DNA of 64,000 nucleotides from Gyromitra esculenta (Eukaryota; Ascomycota; Pezizomycetes; Pezizales; Discinaceae), in assembly GCA_038503075.1 (NCBI GenBank), contig JBCAML010000008.1, positions 1,612,001 through 1,676,000 on the forward strand, in the 5' to 3' direction. How positions within the stretch are numbered: the stretch's first letter is position 1; the number at the start of each line of letters is the position of its first letter. The position numbers were made by a program, and so were the translations under genes. Shown in pieces: positions 35,891-47,514 of this stretch. The notes under the pieces are model-generated. The model had not been told where the DNA came from, searched no databases, and worked only from the letters and a program-made list of their open reading frames with translations.

Positions 35891-38703
35891 TCACCGTTTC
35901 TTGGGTGGCGGTGCTTGCTTCTTAGTTTTGATGCTAGGGACCGGGAAAGACGCATGGTACTTTGCCCTGTCAATCTCCACATCCAATGTCTCCTTTGTTG
36001 CACCCCCAGGAGACTTGACTGCTTTTGTGAGCACTGCTATCGCCACAGCGAGGCCGATACAGGAGCGCAACATCTCGCGAGAGTTCTACCAATGTGCTGT
36101 TAGATTTCTATTCCCCAGCAGAGGAAATGATTGGGATTCTGTACTGTTCTATATGCTTCTTCACAAAGCACTGCGCGTGCGGTGTCGACTTCGAGCTTGC
36201 TTAATTGATCGAAGTCTTTTCGCGCTTGAGTAATTGACTCTGATGCGAGATCAAGAAGCTCCAGCGTCTGTGAGGCAAAAAAGGTGGTTAGCTTAGTGGA
36301 ACGGGCTGTTTAGAGACTATGCTTACTTGGATTTCAGGGTTATCGACAAGAGTCTCAAAGATATCGAATGGAACAACCTCGGGGCAACCTATTGTGAGGA
36401 ACGGTTTCATCCTCAGATCATAGCGTAACAGATCTGAGCTGTACGGTTGTGGTGGCTTCTTCAGTAAATTGAGCCTTGCAAGCGCAGTATAGAGCTGAGA
36501 TAAAGTTAATTGCTTCCTACGCCCAAGAGAGAGTAAAACCGATACATACATTGATCATAGCTCCAGAAAGTTCTTGGATGGCTGAAGCTTCGAGGAGATA
36601 GAAGGTTAACAGCGATAGAGATTTTTTCTGTTGCTCTACCGCCGGAATCACCTTCTTTTTCTTCTGTTTCGAGGTTAACTTTGGATTAAGAGCTGCAAAC
36701 TGCCGAATCCGCTCGATATGTCCTATCTTTGTACGGACGTAGTGCTGGAGGTACCAGTACATCCCAGCGAACTCATGTGGCTGATACACTTCGAGCTCAA
36801 ACCCGAGAAGGATTATCCACTCCATTTGTCGCAGTTTGTAGAGATAGACCCAAGAAGACAAAGGGAAAGAGTAACTAGGGCCATTTGACGTCATTTGCGG
36901 ATCTTCCTTGGTAAGCTCCCGTAGCTCCGAGTCAATTTCTTCAGACTGCATTATCATAAATTAGATGCTTGGCCTTTATATTGGTAATAGGCATACTCAT
37001 ACCTCGACCTGCAAAGAATCCCAATCTAATATGGCATGACATAAATTTCTTCGTAAGCGGGATCTGTTCTGACAGATATTTCGGAAAAGATCTAGGTACG
37101 ACTACAGAAAAATTAACATAATTTCGTTTGGGTGGTGTCGAGTGGTAACTTGCTCTTCCTGCACGCTCTACAAACCAGTTCGTTCGCTTCACAATATCAA
37201 ACCTAGGATCTTGCGGTGCTTCAACCAGATCATTTCGCGGATCTAAAAGCAATTCCACGGGGTTGCATAACTCCTTTACGTCATCAAACAAGACTTGCTT
37301 GACGGACATAGATCCCAAGATCTTCATCTCTTTGAAAAACAAAGACTGTAGAAGTGAGCGAATGTATGGCGAAGGCGAAGGTCTTCGAGCCATGAAGCTT
37401 AGGAAGTAGTTCTAGAGAAAGAAAAAAATAAGTTAAATTATCTACCAAAGCGGCGGATTTTTACTTACCACCAAGTTTGTTGAACCTTGATATTTGATAA
37501 TCTTCAGCATATCCTTTCCTTCTATACAAAGCTTCTTTAGGCTAGAAATAGCATCTTCGAAAGATAACTCAACGATTGGCCTAGGCGGCACCTGGCTCGC
37601 CAGTTTCCTTTGCACGGATGTGCTAAATGCCTCTGTAACAGGCTTCCCTAACTTATGGGTCTCTTCGACTTTTGTTAGAAGTTCCAAGGAAGTATCCCAC
37701 TGCGGAGTTGCACCGGTATGCCATTCCTCGGTTTCACGAGAGAGATCATGAAGAAGAGCTTTCCGGTGTGATAGTCGATGTTTTAAGGCGTTAAATATCT
37801 CCTTGCTGTACGAGTTTTTGGAAGTTTCTAACCATGTAAGGGCGTCTTCCAAAATTGCCAATACTTCATTTGGCTCAACAGAGTCGAGAAGTGATACATT
37901 GTACGTCTGGGTGACAAAGTCCTCTTCCTAGCTTTCGGTTAATAATTATTGGTGACTGAAAGGAGTCATCCCTCTACGTACTTCATAGATGTGCTCCATT
38001 AATATTTGTTGATTGACACAATAGCAGCACTTAATGAGGGCGAGACAATATGGCCTAAGCACATTCTCCAGCAACTGCCGTTCCTTAGTATCTGCCTCTG
38101 CCCCTACCCCGGTAGAACTTGTAAAAGCTGCCTCTTTGAGTGTTTTTGGGCTCGATGAAAGAAGTCTGTCGATATACAAACAGGTGAATAATGTTTGTGA
38201 AAGAGCGCTTCCCATGTGCCATGCCATCTATCTTCAGACATAAGTTTTTGAACCACAGACACGTTTACTAACTGAATAATTTCTTGCCTCATGGCACAGT
38301 AGTTGGTCCATTATTCCAACGACTTCTTCCGGTAGTCTTGGTTGCAATGCATTGAAAGATTCATATTCGGCTTCTAGCATCCCACTGTCCATCTTGGGAT
38401 CCATAATCTACATCGCAACCGATCAGTTGGTACGATCCCATGGCTGCCAAGGGAGAGACAAGAGGCTCGGATAACGTGCCTCCAGGGCCCCAACTGCCTG
38501 AAGCAGAGTGAAGTACGGATCTTTAACGAGCTGGCCGACATTGAGTTCTGGGGTCACGGTGTCAGTCGTCAGGCAGGGCACGGAGGAAGTAGGCAATACA
38601 GCGTACTCTCTGAGGCCTCGAAGAATTCAGCTGTGATGTCACGAAAGGAACCTGTGGGAAGTGGAGGGGTTGGATGCATTGCGGGGATGTCATCATCCCT
38701 CAT
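35891..38703 (-). CDS. NAA35: NatC auxiliary subunit NAA35 (MAK10), 742 aa, 11 exons
   Basis: Auxiliary subunit that anchors the NatC N-terminal acetyltransferase to ribosomes. Exons: 38703-38607, 38547-38480, 38407-38288, 38227-37982, 37927-37469, 37411-37154, 37101-37003, 36945-36550, 36494-36327, 36267-36145 and 36085-35891. The MAK10 hallmark IMDPKMDSGML begins at residue 56, followed by LPEEVVGIMDQLLCHE and MAWHMGSALSQTLF. Later blocks are NRSRLRRNLCHAILDWDSLQ and CEEAYRTNSREMLRSCIGLA near the C-terminus; the tail is KKQAPPPKKR. Three introns (37102-37153, 38228-38287, 38408-38479) use GC donors (GCAAGT, GCAAGA, GCACGT) because no GT donor keeps both frame and conserved motif. For 38228-38287 a 45-nt GT alternative would insert five residues. 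The ATG at 38703 is the first plausible start. Confidence 0.9.
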
Positions 38704-39096
38704 GCTGAGTCGAGCGAGACCTTTGGCGGGGTTAGCCACATTCAATAGGGTTTCAAAAGAAATATACCATCGCCAACTCCGTTCCCCGCAGTTTGTCCCA
38801 TCGCGGTTTACAGATGTCGACGGATTGGATCTCGCGCTATGTGCTTTCGGTAGTCTCCGATTTGTAGAAATATGTGGGTCGTAATCTTGAAAGGTTTGTC
38901 ATGGAGTGGGTTGGTATTCAAGAAGCGAGTCGAATGGTCAGACCCATACAACCCAGAGAAAAATCAATTCTACACAGCAATGCTCCACATTTCTACGATG
39001 ATGACGATGAAATCCCTCCTTAGAATTTTCTATATTCATGTACAATGGTGATGATGGCATTTTATCTTGAGACCAACCGCATACTTGCTGCCCCCT
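38704..39096. other. Spacer NAA35/ATP15
   Basis: 393 bp between the NAA35 start and the ATP15 stop on the same strand. No gene seen. Confidence 0.5.
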
Positions 39097-39410
39097 CTAC
39101 TGCGTCTGCTCTGCAGCGAGATTTTTCATTTCGCCTTGCTTTCCGCCCTATCCAGCCACCTCCATTAATGCCCAAGAGCTTCGAGGAGTTAAACGATAGA
39201 GACAAACCTCCCACTTCGCGAACTTGAGTTCCATTTGTCCGCGGCGCTCGGCAGCAAGACGAGGTTGTTCCTTGAGAGACCTCCGCACAACTCTAGCAGC
39301 GATGGCCAAGTACTTGTTGTAGCTGTTATTTTCCGCATTAGTGTATGGATTCGGTGCATCGCGGATTTGGAGACATACGTGAGACCAGCGGTTTTCCACG
39401 CAGCAACCAT
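39097..39410 (-). CDS. ATP15: F1 ATP synthase epsilon subunit (ATP15), 65 aa
   Basis: Smallest central-stalk subunit of mitochondrial F1-ATPase. Exons 39410-39379 (32 nt), 39322-39208 and 39147-39097, total 66 codons with the stop. Joined, the N-terminus reads MVAAWKTAGLTYNKYLAIAA and continues RVVRRSLKEQPRLAAERRGQ, MELKFAKWEGGKQGEMKNLA. This matches the fungal epsilon subunit over its whole length, including the cleavage-free N-terminus and the ERRGQMELKFAKW block. It was missed by simple ORF reading because of its introns. It is the second F1-stalk gene in the window (see ATP16). Confidence 0.94.
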
Positions 39411-40005
39411 TGTGATGAGAAATTGGCTTGAGGGGAATTGATTGGTTTGATAGAGTTGTCGAGTATGCGTTTCGAGATTCTGGTGAGGTTTCGAGAAACT
39501 GGCAAGAGTCGAGTTCGTCCCCTAACCCTGCTCCGATTAATGCCCGCTTCAATTACCCTGTCGTGATTACCCTGATGGCAATCACTTAGAGAATCAACTC
39601 AATAACTCAATCAAGCCCCCCAACTGCGCAACCCATGTAAAAACATAGTTATATTATGCACACACATCTGAAAACTCTAATGTTCTCTTTTATCTCCCAA
39701 AAAAATGTATTCGGGATTTTTTTGGTGATTCCATGGTGCCGAGATATTTTTCTTCCACTGATTCAAAATTACATGCAGTATAGGAACTCCTTTGCTTTCC
39801 GTTCGAATTTCCGTTATTTTTTGCTTTATCCCTTTATGCTCTCCTTTATCAATCAACAGCGCCAGTTTGCGTAATATAATATATGTTCGAGTGATATTTT
39901 CATATAATATCACTCGGACGAGTACTGATTTTTGTGCCTTGTGCCTCACCAGGCTTCAGTGATATTTATTCTATCCTACATGTCCACCGATTGATTATAA
40001 GACAT
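39411..40005. other. AT-rich spacer with inverted repeat
   Basis: Promoter of ATP15, then T-rich sequence with the hairpin at 39888-39916. No gene seen. Confidence 0.55.
39888..39916. repeat. Perfect 11-bp hairpin
   Basis: Arms CGAGTGATATT (39888-39898) and AATATCACTCG (39906-39916) are perfect reverse complements around a 7-nt loop. It lies about 110 bp downstream of the oxidoreductase stop. It could be a 3'-end structure or the relic of a small inverted-repeat element. Confidence 0.7.
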
Positions 40006-41226
40006 CTAATACTCAGTAGACTCGATGCTCGCTGGATATTTGAAGTCAGACTGCGCCCTTAGACTATCCATCGCTTCCATGACCAAAATACTTTCATTTA
40101 GCGGTATAACTTCACTTTCAGTCTTCCCATCCCTCAAACATCTTGCTACTTCATCCGCCTCCCAGTGAGTTCCTTGTCCCAAAATCGGTCGTTCGAACCT
40201 CTTGATCTTCGATCCTTTACCAACAGGCACTATGGTGTACCCTGTTGGGCGGTATGCTGGGTGATCTACGCGGATTTCACCCAGAGTACCCTGGATTTTG
40301 ATAGCAGGATAGCCAATTTCTTCGGGATCAGTTGCAACACGGATACTGGTTGTAGCAATACCCACCGAAGAAGGGAATTTGAGGACAACGACGGTCTCAA
40401 CGTCAACACCGGTACGCTCATATTTAGAAATAGCACCAGTAATGATTGGGGGAGATTTCTCAGCCTCCGGAAGGTCGTGATAGAGAGTTTGAAAGACCCA
40501 GGTCAGGGGGTAAAACCCAACTAAATTAGCAAAGTCAATGGCTATTCATATGCAGCAGAAAGATATAGTCTAGACTTACGGTCTAGTAGTACTCCTCCAG
40601 CAAGGTCAGGATTGACCATTCGGTGCGAGTCATCATATTTTATCTCTGGGGCCTGAGCCATACTCAAATCCGCGATAACCCTCTTCACGTCACCAATCTT
40701 CTTGTCCTTAATTAATTGTCGAATCTCGAGGCTAAGTGGGAAGAATCGTGTCCACACAGCCTCCATCATAAAAAGTTTCTTCGCCCTAGCAAGGTTGACC
40801 AAAATCTTGGTCTGCGCAGCGTTGACATTGAAGGGTTTCTCACAAACCACGTGCTTTCCGGAATTTAGAGCCAAAAGGCAGTGAGGGAAATGGTGGGAAT
40901 GAGGAGTCGCAACGTAAATTACATCAACATTAGGATCTTTCACAAGCTCCTCGTAGGAGCCATATGCTGTGCCAGAAGATGCACCAACATCAATCAAGAA
41001 CTGCTTTGCACGATCGAGAGAGGTAGCAGAAGCAGCAGCTTGGACGACATGGGCAACGTCTTCGACGTCTCTAGTCTTTGGATCGAGGACCAAGTCCTTG
41101 GAGAAAGCTGTTGCCATCCATCCAGGGCCTATCTCACCCTATTAGTATAAATCATCTAATTTTGTTTAATTGTATAAAGAAAAACATACCAAGAATCCCC
41201 CAGCGACAGGTAAAAGAAGCAGGCAT
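40006..41226 (-). CDS. Gfo/Idh/MocA-family NAD(P) oxidoreductase, 366 aa
   Basis: Resembles dimeric dihydrodiol dehydrogenase / D-xylose 1-dehydrogenase (NADP+) of fungi. Exons 41226-41190, 41128-40580 and 40520-40006. The Rossmann motif is formed at the first junction: CRWGILGPGWMATAFSKDL, with GPG in place of the common GTG/GAG. Further landmarks are DVIYVATPHSHHF, GKHVVCEKPFNV with the catalytic-region EKP lysine, the MMEAVWTRFFP block typical of the dihydrodiol dehydrogenase branch, and GGVLLDLGFYPLTWVFQTLY at the second junction. The C-terminal sheet domain includes TLGEIRVDHPAYRP and GQGTHWEADEVARCL. The exact substrate cannot be decided from sequence. Confidence 0.9.
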
Positions 41227-44200
41227 TGTGTTTAAAGGATAAGTTATTGTTTATCGTTTTTATTCACAAGGAATATTTCAAAGAACTTCGAGTGATTTAG
41301 TTGGTGATTTATTTACCTTTATACCTGCCCCTCAGCGGGTGGATATGAGCTTTACCCGATATATGACGTCGTAGGGATTCCAGGAGGCTCTCGCCTAAAT
41401 GCGGGGAAGCAGGCTGTAAATCCGACGTTTCTTCTCTGTACCCAACTTCTCTAGCTCAGGCGCCGTTCATGATCATTTGGCCAAGCAAATATTCGTGCTC
41501 TGTCATCACGGGTTTTAAGGGCTTTAAAGGAACAGCGGGAAATCGCCCCGAACTTCGCCCGTGCTCCTATCAGATTATTCAACCTACATCCCTGGCCTGC
41601 CACACTGAATTGAAACGATACAGACCGAAGAACGCATATGCATGTTTTATCGCAGTAGCAAGTTTCGGTCGGCTAGTACATTGGCATCTGATAAACACCT
41701 GCAGGAGAGATGTCCAGGTTACAGCTCCTTCAAAGGATCCCAGTTAGAAACTGCGTGTTACTCTACAACACTAAAATTCATAATTCGTTTTGCTGACCAG
41801 GTTCCCTTTCGATTTAAGCATTCGGATAATCATAAAACTAGCGCGTAGCTCCCACACTCACCTCCCAGCGCTCAAATATACATCCCGAATTATAAGCTTA
41901 CGGCACGGATTGGCAAGTACCATACAGGATGCGTTGAGCAACCATAAATTTGTTACCACGATCGCAATCATATCCAGAAAGGTTAGTAGACGATGCGTGG
42001 CAGCAGGGTGCATCTTATTTCAGCCTCCACCCCTGTTATTCTGCCAATGCGCTAGTGATCAAGTGCTTGCGCATAGAGGGGCTCAGTCCTAGGTATGTGT
42101 TCACCTAGTTAGCTGTGTCACGCATGTCAATATTCCCATAATATACTTCACGGTTCTTGTTCTATCTTGTGGAGTGTAAGGTAATTTACCTCTATATACC
42201 AGCGCAACAAAATTACAAACACATATGGACAGATTTGGAATTATTGAGCAAGCTTATAATTATCGTTAGTAATTTTAGGTCTCAGAAAGGGCCTATGAGG
42301 AGTAGGCTTCAATGAATCCTCTTGAGACTTTTTCATTACCACTATTGGTGTTGAAACTTCAAGAGGACGCCATTCAAGCAGGCTTTATTGGAGACGCTTG
42401 GTACTAATAAGTCTCGGGAAGCAGATGCTCAAGGGAAGGTAATATTTTTTGCATTTCGTTGAAGGGTTATTGAAATTATTAAATTAAGTTAGAATGGCCT
42501 GAACCCGACGTCGATAAATCCAAGGCCAGTGCGCCTTACCCAGCCAACCATGCATTCCCACACCTAGTCTATAGTTAAATCCTTAGAATCTATTGTTATT
42601 AAGGTAGGCCAAGTCGAATCTCTCTACTGAGGAGACGGTACATGTAGTTATAGTTATAGGGCACGCGCGTACGTGGTGTCCATCATTTTGGGAGAAAGTT
42701 GCACCGGGGCCCTCACAGGAGTATATACTTTCGTCCAAGTCGTAGCTATAGCACTGAAGCAGTTTAAGCTCTGTGACAGGCTATCGCGGCTAGTTATTAA
42801 GGGAGGAGTGGTTAAGTTTAGCCTTGCCGATAACTCCTAGACGAGGGAGGTGTTCCAATAGCATCTCCCTTAAGCTTTTGTTATAGATACCGAACGGGAT
42901 CACAGCCACACAACTCGGTATCGGTGATTATATATAAACCTAGAACCAGCAAAGTTGTAGATGTATAAAGAAATTTGTTATCGTTTTTTATCACTAAACT
43001 CGTTGGCAATGATGCATTGCTCAGTAGAATTGACGATACCGAATTCGATATCTAACTTTTAATTGTAGAACCTACAATAGTCTAGCCTAATTGGTATCTC
43101 AAAAACTTATTAGCTAATTCTAAACTATCTGTTAATATTAGTTTCGTAGAAAAATATTCAATCAGTATCTCGATTGATAAAGCCCGAAAAAATTGAAGAC
43201 TCCAATCATAAATACCTTATACATGTGGTTACAATATTTTCCCAGATAGTAGTGCTCCCCGGCCGGTTACCGGTGCGGCATGTTTGCCAATACTGTAATC
43301 TGTAAAGGTGTGGAAATATTAATCGAAAGGCTTTGAGGTTCTAAACCACGGATCGTGATTCGCCTGTACTATTACCGTTAATTTAACTTGCCTCCATCGC
43401 TCTCCAATCACTCGCGTTCTTGCTATTTACAGCCTAGGTAATACTATAGTAGTACGTAGATCAGGTTCGGGCCGCAGGGGGATTCAATCAAGCTCCACAG
43501 CACCCTACTGCCCTCTTCCTTCTCATTTCGGTTCTTGCAATATATATACCCTTGTTTGATCTAGATCTGCTTTCGTCTCCCTACCTATCAAATCCCTCGG
43601 GTAGTAGTCGAGCTATTTTGATCGCTCTCATTTCGTGACTAAAAGACCGTACCGGTAGCCGAGAGGAGTCGCTACCTAGGGAGGTGCTATGTTTGTCAAA
43701 TATGATTTGATACTTACCAGCTAACCGGAGGTTTGGCGAAACGGCGCTTGCGGTACGTTTAGGCTTGATTGCATGGATTGTCACTCGAACTTGTGCCCCA
43801 CCGTTATCAGGTTTCATTACGAGGGTAAAGCCTGTGGAAGCAAGTACGGATATTAATTATGTCTTTTCTCTGCATTGATCGCACGTGGTTTCTCGGTTGA
43901 CACAGCGATTCTAGGCAGGAAACTACATGTATATTCGCTTTGGAGTTGTTAAAACCTCGGTTTTTTCGGCGGGCCATGGTTCAGAGCACGTTTCGTTTTC
44001 ATCGTTAGCAGGCTTGGTGTTTCAGCTGGCAAGGGGTAACCAATACCACTTGCCTGTCCAATCGTTTACGGGGAACGCAAGCGCCACAAATCCCACATGC
44101 ATTCATTCACTCCAAAGGTAGATGGTTTGAGATAACAGAACTGCCCAATCTTCACATGAAAACATAGGACACGGAATACTCTCCAGTGTTCAAATCCAAT

Positions 44201-44909
44201 TGAGGGGAGAGTCGCTGCAAGTTGTCCCCCCTAAATTACGCGTTCTGTGATAGAATATACTCTGAGACATAGGTCAACGGGTTCAACACTGAGGTGACAC
44301 AAGCTAACCAATTTGGTGGTGGTTCCCACGTGGGAAGGGTACGTGCGCATACCGCTAATAATATGACCGTTCACTCCCAGCCAGTGAAATTTTATTCTAG
44401 CATTAACCTCTATCAATATTTCCACCACACCAGGCCATTGCTAAAGATTGGTTCTTCCCTCACCAGTAGTGTCCTATGTCAAATTTGCAAGTACCTGCCA
44501 GACGTAGATCAAAATATGCCTTGTACTCCTATTCTCTGTTAACCCTTGCATAAAAATGTTTGTGTGTCCTTCTCCTGGGGATGTTTTGGCGCAGGTACGC
44601 TACATCCTTCAAGGGCGCCTCCCCTCAGTCGGTATCAACCCCACATCAAATGCTTAGCAGAGCTTCAACTTCGGTCGTATGATAATTGAGCCCTAGTAAT
44701 TGCAAAAGCTATATATGAAGGTTTTACGGTTTCTGCTTTTCGTTCCCGGTGCTCCAGCTTGTCTAAGACACGCACATTCACTCTTTTGACTGTTAACCCT
44801 CGCTGTCTCTGTTGTTTCTCAAACTGTCTGTCATTTCTCATCTCTGTCTCTCTTTAAATCTTAACTGCATATCGACTGGGCCTTTACCACTCGTCACAAT
44901 ATTTCTGCA
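41227..44909. other. 3.7-kb gene-free region
   Basis: Promoter of the oxidoreductase, then a long AT-rich stretch without ORFs of coding character, then the lipase promoter. TACATGTA occurs at 42639 and 43924. An imperfect inverted repeat with TCCTCTTGA arms lies near 42317-42367. A relic of a mobile element is possible, but I could not define ends. Confidence 0.5.
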
Positions 44910-46209
44910 ATGTTGTCTCCAAAGAGTACCTTTGTAGCACTTACTGTGCTCGCACACTGTTTTACTACTGTTACAGCAGCACCAGTGCCTGGTATTATCA
45001 GCGATATCGGTAATGCTGCTAAGAATTTCGGCAATGCTCTAACCAGCGCTGCCGATATTGTCGGCGCGGCTTTCAGCACCGACTTCGTTACGGGAATGTT
45101 GACCAAGGACATAAACGCAATGAAAGGAGCTGTTTCTACTGTTTCCGGAAGTGGGTTTTTTTCTTCTTCTTTCTTTTTATATATATGTTTAAGATTGGGG
45201 TTTGCATATAACTAATCTCTCATCTAACCCGATAGCTCTCAACCCATCACTTCTTCCAGATATCCTTTATTTCGCCGAGTTTTCTGGGGTAGCATATTGC
45301 GACCCTAAGAATAAACCCGGTGCCAGGGTCTTCTGCTCATCAAGTGTCTGTCCGACAGTTCAGGCAAACACTGTAACAACAATTGTCCAGTTTGACAAGT
45401 ATATCTCTCCTAATCTCCCCTAAATTCCATAAGATATCTTGAACTAACTGGCAGCCCCCCCAACCTATAGCACTAAGAACACTGATACCACAGGAATTGT
45501 CGCCCGCGATGATACAACTAAAAGCATCGTTATCACCTTCCGGGGTAGTCAATCCCTCAGGAACTGGCTCGCGAACGTACAAATCGTGCAAAAAGACGTG
45601 CCTCAGTACTGCAGTGGCTGCAAAGTCCACACTGGATTCTACAGCGCCTTCCTGGAAGGATTCCCCACGGTTCTCTCCGCATTCACAACACTGAAGGCCG
45701 CGAACCCGGGATATAGAATAGTTGTTACTGGCCACTCGCTTGGTGGTGCTATTGCTGCGCTTACCGCCACTGAGCTGAGACGGCAAGGGAACCAGGTTCA
45801 GTTGTTTACCTATGGTGCTCCTCGTGTTGGCAATAAGGAGTTCTCTGCGTTTATTTCTAATGCAGGAAAGAATTTTCGTATGACGCATATTGGTGAGTAG
45901 TTGGCATATGCACCCAGAGTCGTAATGGGGAATATGTTACTAACCGTGCATCGTTTTGTAGATGACCCGGTCCCTCGTCTTCCTCCCGTCTTCCTCCTAT
46001 ATGAACACATCTCTCCGGAATTCCACATCACCCGCGGTGACTCCGGTATCAAAGCCACAGATGTCACTGTTCTCCAAGGCGGTATAAATCTCGCCGGAAA
46101 CACGGGTGGTATCATTTCTCTGGACATCCTTGCCCATTTGCGTTATTTCCTTCCTGTTTTGATCAGCGACTGTGGGGGTTTGTTTGATTTTGATTTCTTC
46201 AGGAGGTAA
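44910..46209 (+). CDS. Secreted class 3 lipase (alpha/beta hydrolase), 357 aa
   Basis: Triacylglycerol lipase or feruloyl-esterase-like secreted enzyme of the Rhizomucor lipase fold. Exons 44910-45150, 45236-45398, 45471-45892 and 45962-46209. The N-terminus MLSPKSTFVALTVLAHCFTT forms a signal peptide cleaved after about VTAAP. Family blocks: LYFAEFSGVAYCDP, IVITFRGSQSLRNWLANVQI (oxyanion region), VHTGFYSAF, the nucleophile elbow VTGHSLGGAIAAL with Ser224, FTYGAPRVGNKEFSAF, then DDPVPRLPP with Asp276/277. The C-terminal histidine His334 in LAHLRYF completes the triad. The frame is intact. The gene stands alone beside a 3.7-kb gene-free region. Substrate preference is undetermined. Confidence 0.92.
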
Positions 46210-46829
46210 TAGTGTTGTTTTTTTGGGAGGTGCTTGTTTTTTTTGGAAGGGGTTGAGATCATTGGTGTTGGATTTAATGGAGTAATCGAAATGTTCAGGT
46301 TGGATTGAGCAGACGTATCAGATGATCATGGTGTTCGGGAACCTATTCGTATTTTAATAAGCTACATTGTATATATTTAAAGTTGATATTTAAGTACTAG
46401 GTTACTACACACATGCCGTGTTGTAGTAGACCTAGAAAATAATTGCTGGTCTTCAGTCGTTTGATTCATCGTGTAATGCTGTAGGCGAGAGTGTTCAATT
46501 ACCCACCAATAGGAAGTTCCGAGTCCACGGCCCTCTCCTTTCACCGATCTCCTCGATCATCCACTATCCGGTCAGCCCAAATTAAAAGGCTGCCAAATGG
46601 GGTGGAAGGTGGGGGTAGATGGATCCGAGTAAAGCCGAATACTTTGACCTCGAACAAAAAACAAAGGAAGGGCCACTAAAAAGCAATATCTCAGATAGTT
46701 GAAGTAAGAGGGGAGTGAGTGAGAGTCGACGATAAACATGCTAGACACATTGTTGGGGTCCCTTGATCCATTTAGGATAGGACATTTGGGATGGCTTCGC
46801 GGTCCTTCATCGAGGTCTAATGAGATATA
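46210..46829. other. 3' flank of the lipase gene
   Basis: No gene seen between the lipase stop and the MITE-like element. Confidence 0.5.
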
Positions 46830-47293
46830 CAGACGAGTGAAAAAAGTGACGAAACAAGGGTCAATATACACCAAAACAAGCCAACTTTAGCTCAATTTAC
46901 TTCCCACTAAGAGCTGTGGCAACAAAAAACTGAGTAGTGGGACACATCTAATAGCTCTGGAATTTAGATCCATGAGTTTTCTGTACTCCCTTGAATTTTC
47001 TGTATTGAAATAGGAGCCTTTGACTTCATGAGGTTTAGTTATTTACCCAATTTTGGTGAGGAAAGGTATGATGCAACGGAAATCTATGGGTACTACAACT
47101 TTAAAAAGTTCTAGCCTATGATCCTCTAAATAGAATAGCCCAGAAATTCACTTATAGAGAGTTCATGAGTGATGAAGCCACTAGTAGGCTAATCATGTCA
47201 CTTAGCTAATTTTAATAAAGAGGGTTTTGGTTGTGAAGTTGGCCGATTTTGGTGTGTTTTAGTCGTTGTTTCCTCACTTTTTTCACTCGTCTG
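46830..47293. mobile_element. MITE-like element, TA-flanked, 464 bp, about 60-bp TIRs
   Basis: The left end CAGACGAGTGAAAAAAGTGA and the reverse complement of the right end are identical over 20 bases, and similarity with gaps runs to about 60 (shared ACACCAAAA and GCCAACTT further in). TA lies immediately outside both ends (46828-46829; 47294-47295). The inner about 340 bp hold no ORF. Size, TIRs starting CAG and TA duplication fit a non-autonomous Tc1/mariner/pogo element; with such similar TIRs it is probably relatively young. Confidence 0.8.
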
Positions 47294-47514
47294 TACATGC
47301 CATTATCTTAGGCACCCTGGGGAGCTTCCTGTCTATTGTTACACAAGTTAACCAGCAGCCAATGATTAAAAAAGAGAACAAACCCAACGCCAGTAACAAA
47401 ACTCTATCTTAATAGGTACTCTTCCGCATGCCATGCATCCTGCATAAAAATATTGCGTCACCCTCCATCACTCGTACTGCGCATCTACCCTTACAGCACC
47501 TCGATGTCCCCCCC
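47294..47514. other. Spacer to the WW-domain gene
   Basis: 3' flank of the WW-domain gene; nothing else seen. Confidence 0.5.

Noticed and set aside
42240..43430. Possible LTR or transposon relic
   Set aside because: No terminal repeats, primer-binding site or recognisable coding remnant could be delimited.
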